Shown here: positions 32,506-35,099 of the stretch, one piece after another | Layout: each line of letters begins with the position of its first letter | How positions within the stretch are numbered: the first letter of the stretch is position 1 | Assembly: GCA_022841475.1 (NCBI GenBank) | Contig: JALHRJ010000046.1 | Coordinates: 1 to 35,099 of the forward strand | From: Cyclobacteriaceae bacterium | GTDB taxonomy: Bacteria > Bacteroidota > Bacteroidia > Cytophagales > Cyclobacteriaceae | Length of the DNA: 35,099 bases | Direction: 5' to 3' | Notes under the pieces: generated by a model | The model's database searches: none | What the model saw: the letters and a program-made list of their open reading frames with translations, nothing else | Told to the model about the DNA's origin: nothing | Made by a program: the position numbers and the translations under genes

Positions 32506-33099
32506 TTGAATTTTCTTGCCCATCTTTTTTTATCTGGCGATGATCCTGAAATAATGGTGGGGAATTTTATTGGGGATTTTGTTCGGGGCAAAAACGTCTA
32601 TGACCAGTTTAGCTATAACATTGCGCTTGGGATTGAATTGCATCGTGAAATAGATGAGTTTACCGATAGTCATGCAGTAGTAAGAGAAAGTAAAATCAGA
32701 CTTCGACCCAAATACCGACATTACTCACCTGTAATCGTTGATATGTTTTACGATCACTTTCTGGCTAAAAACTGGCATGTATATAACACTAATCCATTGG
32801 ATCGATATGCCTCTGACGCGTATATTATACTGAATCAATTCAACAATCAACTTCCCGAACGCGTTCAGGGGTTGCTGCCACACGTTATAAGAGGAAATTG
32901 GTTATTTAATTATTCGCGGATCGAAGGAATTCATGGGGCCTTAAGTGGCATGTCGCAAAGAACTCCCTATGAATCTAAGATGAATGAAGCCTCTCTCGAT
33001 TTGCAAATATATTATTCCGAATTCGAAGCTGAATTTTCGAGGTTCTTTCCGGAATTACAGAAAATGAGTTCGCAGTTTATTAAAAGCAAATTGAAATAA
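32506..33099 (+). CDS. acpH: Acyl carrier protein phosphodiesterase
   Basis: AcpH removes the phosphopantetheine arm from holo-ACP. The 197-aa protein matches the family (DUF479) in length and in its start NFLAHLFLS, with His6 and the conserved Asp24 in FIGDFVRG. Further blocks are ELHREIDEFTDSH and PVIVDMFYDHFLAKNW. It starts with TTG: an in-frame TAA stands three codons upstream (32497-32499) and the family's first residues follow directly. The last eleven codons (SSQFIKSKLK and stop) are included in a 140-bp tandem duplication that also contains the end of the convergent gene. A hairpin-rich intergenic repeat separates the two genes. Confidence 0.93.
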   Translation: MNFLAHLFLSGDDPEIMVGNFIGDFVRGKNVYDQFSYNIALGIELHREIDEFTDSHAVVRESKIRLRPKYRHYSPVIVDMFYDHFLAKNWHVYNTNPLDRYASDAYIILNQFNNQLPERVQGLLPHVIRGNWLFNYSRIEGIHGALSGMSQRTPYESKMNEASLDLQIYYSEFEAEFSRFFPELQKMSSQFIKSKLK

Positions 33100-33345
33100 C
33101 CGCAAAGACGCCAAGACGCTAAGATTGATTTAAACTTTGCGCCTCTGCGACCTCGCGGGTTCAAATAAATTACTTTACTTCAACATTTACCTCACTAGTT
33201 TCTTAGAGTTCGCAGTTTATTAAAAGCAAATTGAAATAACCGCAGGAGACGCCAAGACGCTAAGATTGATTTAAACTTTGCGCCTCTGCGACTTCGCGGT
33301 TCACATTAATTACTTCACTTCAAAATTTACCTCACTAGTCTCTGC
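33066..33345. repeat. 140-bp tandem duplication across two convergent gene ends
   Basis: Unit 1 (33066-33205) and unit 2 (33206-33345) are alike in all but about ten positions. The first 39 bases of each, the acpH tail, are identical. Each unit carries a GC-rich imperfect stem (CCGCAAAGACGC... against ...TGCGACCTCGCGG, at 33099-33160 in unit 1) and, at its right end, the reverse complement of the C-terminus of the Asp-box protein. Unit 1 holds the real acpH end; unit 2 holds the real end of the convergent gene. Confidence 0.92.
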
Positions 33346-35099
33346 ACCGTTGATAAACTTAATTTTATACTTGCCTTTTGTTGCATACTTAAGAGTTGTG
33401 GATGCAGCTACAGATTTTGATTTGCCTTTAGCCGGAGTCGCTTCAACCTCATTCACTTTAAGATCCCACACAAGGGAATGAAATCCTGCCGATCCTACAC
33501 CCGTTAATGTTTGCACCAGATTATTTTTCTCATCATAGACTTCTACTTTAATATCAGATGCAGACTTACCAACATAATATAAAATTGTTGTTTCCGGCTC
33601 ATTCACTTTCGACCAGGTATATTGTTTTTGTCCCCAGCGTTCGCTCAAGCGGATGCTTTCCGGTGCAAAGGCAATGATACCTTTCGAAACTCCTCCATCT
33701 TTCAACGCCTGCAACGGCTTAACATCGGCAACAAAAACACTACGACCATGTGTGGCAATCACCAGTTCGTTTTCGCGTGGATGGACGATCAAATCATAAC
33801 TGGCAACATTCAATGCTTTGTTCAATAAGGACCACGACTTACCCAAATCCATGCTCACATAGGCGCCATTATCAAGCCCACAATACAAAAGATTAACACT
33901 TACCGGATCTTGTATAATTACATTGGCCACTGATTCGGGCAAATCACCCTTCACACTTCTCCAGGACTTGCCGTAATCTGTACTCATGAATAGATAAGTT
34001 TTAAATTCATCTTCACGATAGCCATTCAGTGAAACAAACACAGTGGCTTTATCATGCGGAGACGCAAACACACTACTCACCCAACGGTTGGCCGGCAAGC
34101 CAGAATTGATTGCCTCCCAATTTCCACCGCCATTTTTACTCACCCAAAGATTTCCATCATCCGTGCCAACGTAGAGCAACCCAAATTGCATTGGTGATTC
34201 CGCAAGCGTAGAAATTGAAGAGAATGGAACATTGCCCTGAGTTTTATCTTTTGTGAGATCCGGACTAATGACCTCCCAACTTTCTGCTTTGTTTAAACTG
34301 CGATACACCCGCTGCGAGGCCATATAAACAATATCGGGATTGTGTTTGCTGAGAATAAGTGGCGTACGCCAGTTCCAGCGGTTGGGTGCTTCACCAATTT
34401 CGTGCGAAGGAGTGATGCGAGTAGACTTTGATTTATCTAACTCCAGTTTGAAGTAGTTTCCAAATTGAAATCCAGTGTAAACTAATTTACTGTTGCGTGG
34501 ATCAGGCGCCACATACATTCCATCGCCCCCGAAGATCGGCTCCCAATGTTTGGTTTGATTCGGGATTGATTTGGATGAACCACGAAGTACACCGTTGTCT
34601 TGTAATCCACCGTATACATTGTACGGGGTTTCCATATCAACATTCACGGTGTAGAACTGACCCACCGGCATATTATTAATGTGCAACCACGTATCGCCTT
34701 TGTCATAAGTTTGATACAAGCCGCCATCATTACCCATCAGCATGTGATTTGCATCTTGCGGATTAATCCACAAAGCATGATGGTCACTATGCATTGTGCC
34801 TACGGTATCGATCTCAACCCAATTCTTTCCACCATCTTCCGACTTGAGCATCGGCACTCCGTAAATAAAAACATCTTGAGGATTTGATGGTGAAACACGC
34901 AACTCACCGAAGTAATAACCATAGGTGTAATAAACACCATCAATATCTAAACTATGCGTGCGCTTCCATGATTTTCCGGCATCATCCGAACGATACACCT
35001 CTGCCCCTTTAATTTTTGTGTTGAATAGATCAGAATTGGCATCGGCACCGAAATAATCGGCAACAGCCTGAGGTTTATACTTGCCGGCCCGAACCTCTT
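33310..35099 (-). CDS. Asp-box (BNR/VPS10-like) repeat protein, 5' end missing
   Basis: The reading frame is open to the right edge, so the start is outside the window. The visible part has 596 residues. It contains at least six Asp-box motifs (S-x-D-x-G-x-x-W type): YRSDDAGKSW, KSEDGGKNW, YQTYDKGDTW, WVSKNGGGNW, MSTDYGKSW and VSMDLGKSW, which build a beta-propeller such as those of sortilin-type VPS10 and BNR exo-glycosidases. A segment LVIATHGRSVFVADV closes the propeller. A C-terminal beta-sandwich (about 110 residues, GVGSAGFHSLVWDLK, KYKIKFINGAET) follows and resembles FlgD-like Ig domains. Catalytic function cannot be assigned. The C-terminal ten codons occur again in the tandem duplication. 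Confidence 0.88.
   Translation of the reverse strand, partial: EVRAGKYKPQAVADYFGADANSDLFNTKIKGAEVYRSDDAGKSWKRTHSLDIDGVYYTYGYYFGELRVSPSNPQDVFIYGVPMLKSEDGGKNWVEIDTVGTMHSDHHALWINPQDANHMLMGNDGGLYQTYDKGDTWLHINNMPVGQFYTVNVDMETPYNVYGGLQDNGVLRGSSKSIPNQTKHWEPIFGGDGMYVAPDPRNSKLVYTGFQFGNYFKLELDKSKSTRITPSHEIGEAPNRWNWRTPLILSKHNPDIVYMASQRVYRSLNKAESWEVISPDLTKDKTQGNVPFSSISTLAESPMQFGLLYVGTDDGNLWVSKNGGGNWEAINSGLPANRWVSSVFASPHDKATVFVSLNGYREDEFKTYLFMSTDYGKSWRSVKGDLPESVANVIIQDPVSVNLLYCGLDNGAYVSMDLGKSWSLLNKALNVASYDLIVHPRENELVIATHGRSVFVADVKPLQALKDGGVSKGIIAFAPESIRLSERWGQKQYTWSKVNEPETTILYYVGKSASDIKVEVYDEKNNLVQTLTGVGSAGFHSLVWDLKVNEVEATPAKGKSKSVAASTTLKYATKGKYKIKFINGAETSEVNFEVK

Noticed and set aside
33066..33345. Possible CRISPR array
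   Set aside because: Only two units of 140 bp, containing gene ends and no short repeat-spacer pattern.

Overview
The window comes from a Bacteroidota chromosome, most plausibly order Cytophagales. The evidence is a SusC/SusD pair, a type IX secretion (T9SS) sorting domain on a secreted protease, a TPR-PD40-CRD-OmpA outer membrane protein, Bacteroidota-type promoters (TAnnTTTG at -7) before at least seven genes, and little sign of Shine-Dalgarno sequences. The 16S rRNA 5' end also reads as Bacteroidota. I cannot name a genus from sequence alone. Most of the window is ordinary core chromosome; the accessory part is about 28.1-31.2 kb.

Left part (1-10.4 kb). The 5' end of a 16S rRNA gene runs off the left edge on the minus strand, with its leader and promoter directly behind purA. 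Then come, all minus, purA, a STAS anti-anti-sigma-like protein, a Fur-family regulator with its own promoter, and a bifunctional Rel/SpoT (ppGpp) enzyme with a GTG start. A tRNA-Leu(UAG) and the protein quality-control set tig-clpP-clpX follow on the plus strand. clpX meets lpxB (lipid A) tail to tail across a shared TTAA. A COG0720 pterin enzyme is next and is divergent from hldD (LPS heptose epimerase).

Middle part (11.4-28.0 kb, all minus). It holds an unrecognised exported protein coupled to a large T9SS-sorted subtilisin-like protease, then a strong terminator, then a SusC-SusD-lipoprotein uptake operon. Next are the PorE-like OmpA protein and a compact cofactor cluster (folD, queE, pabB, pabC: folate and 7-deazaguanine synthesis), and finally lepA. 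A 9-bp GC-rich hairpin separates lepA from folD.

Right part (28.1-35.1 kb). A two-gene cassette (unknown 90-aa protein plus a MNT-type nucleotidyltransferase) is followed by a scrambled stretch. That stretch contains a 133-bp MITE-like element with perfect 19-bp terminal inverted repeats, a coding remnant, two paralogous outer membrane beta-barrel genes plus a broken third fragment, and two copies of a dispersed repeat. Beyond it lie a 4HB sensor-like membrane protein, a TerB-like protein, an ACP phosphodiesterase (TTG start) and a partial Asp-box (BNR/VPS10-like) protein. A diverged 140-bp tandem duplication covers the 3' ends of the last two convergent genes.

No CRISPR array, prophage, complete transposase gene or recognised defence island is visible. 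The best candidates for something undescribed are the nucleotidyltransferase cassette, the dispersed repeats and MITE around it, and the loxP-like palindrome between the barrel genes.
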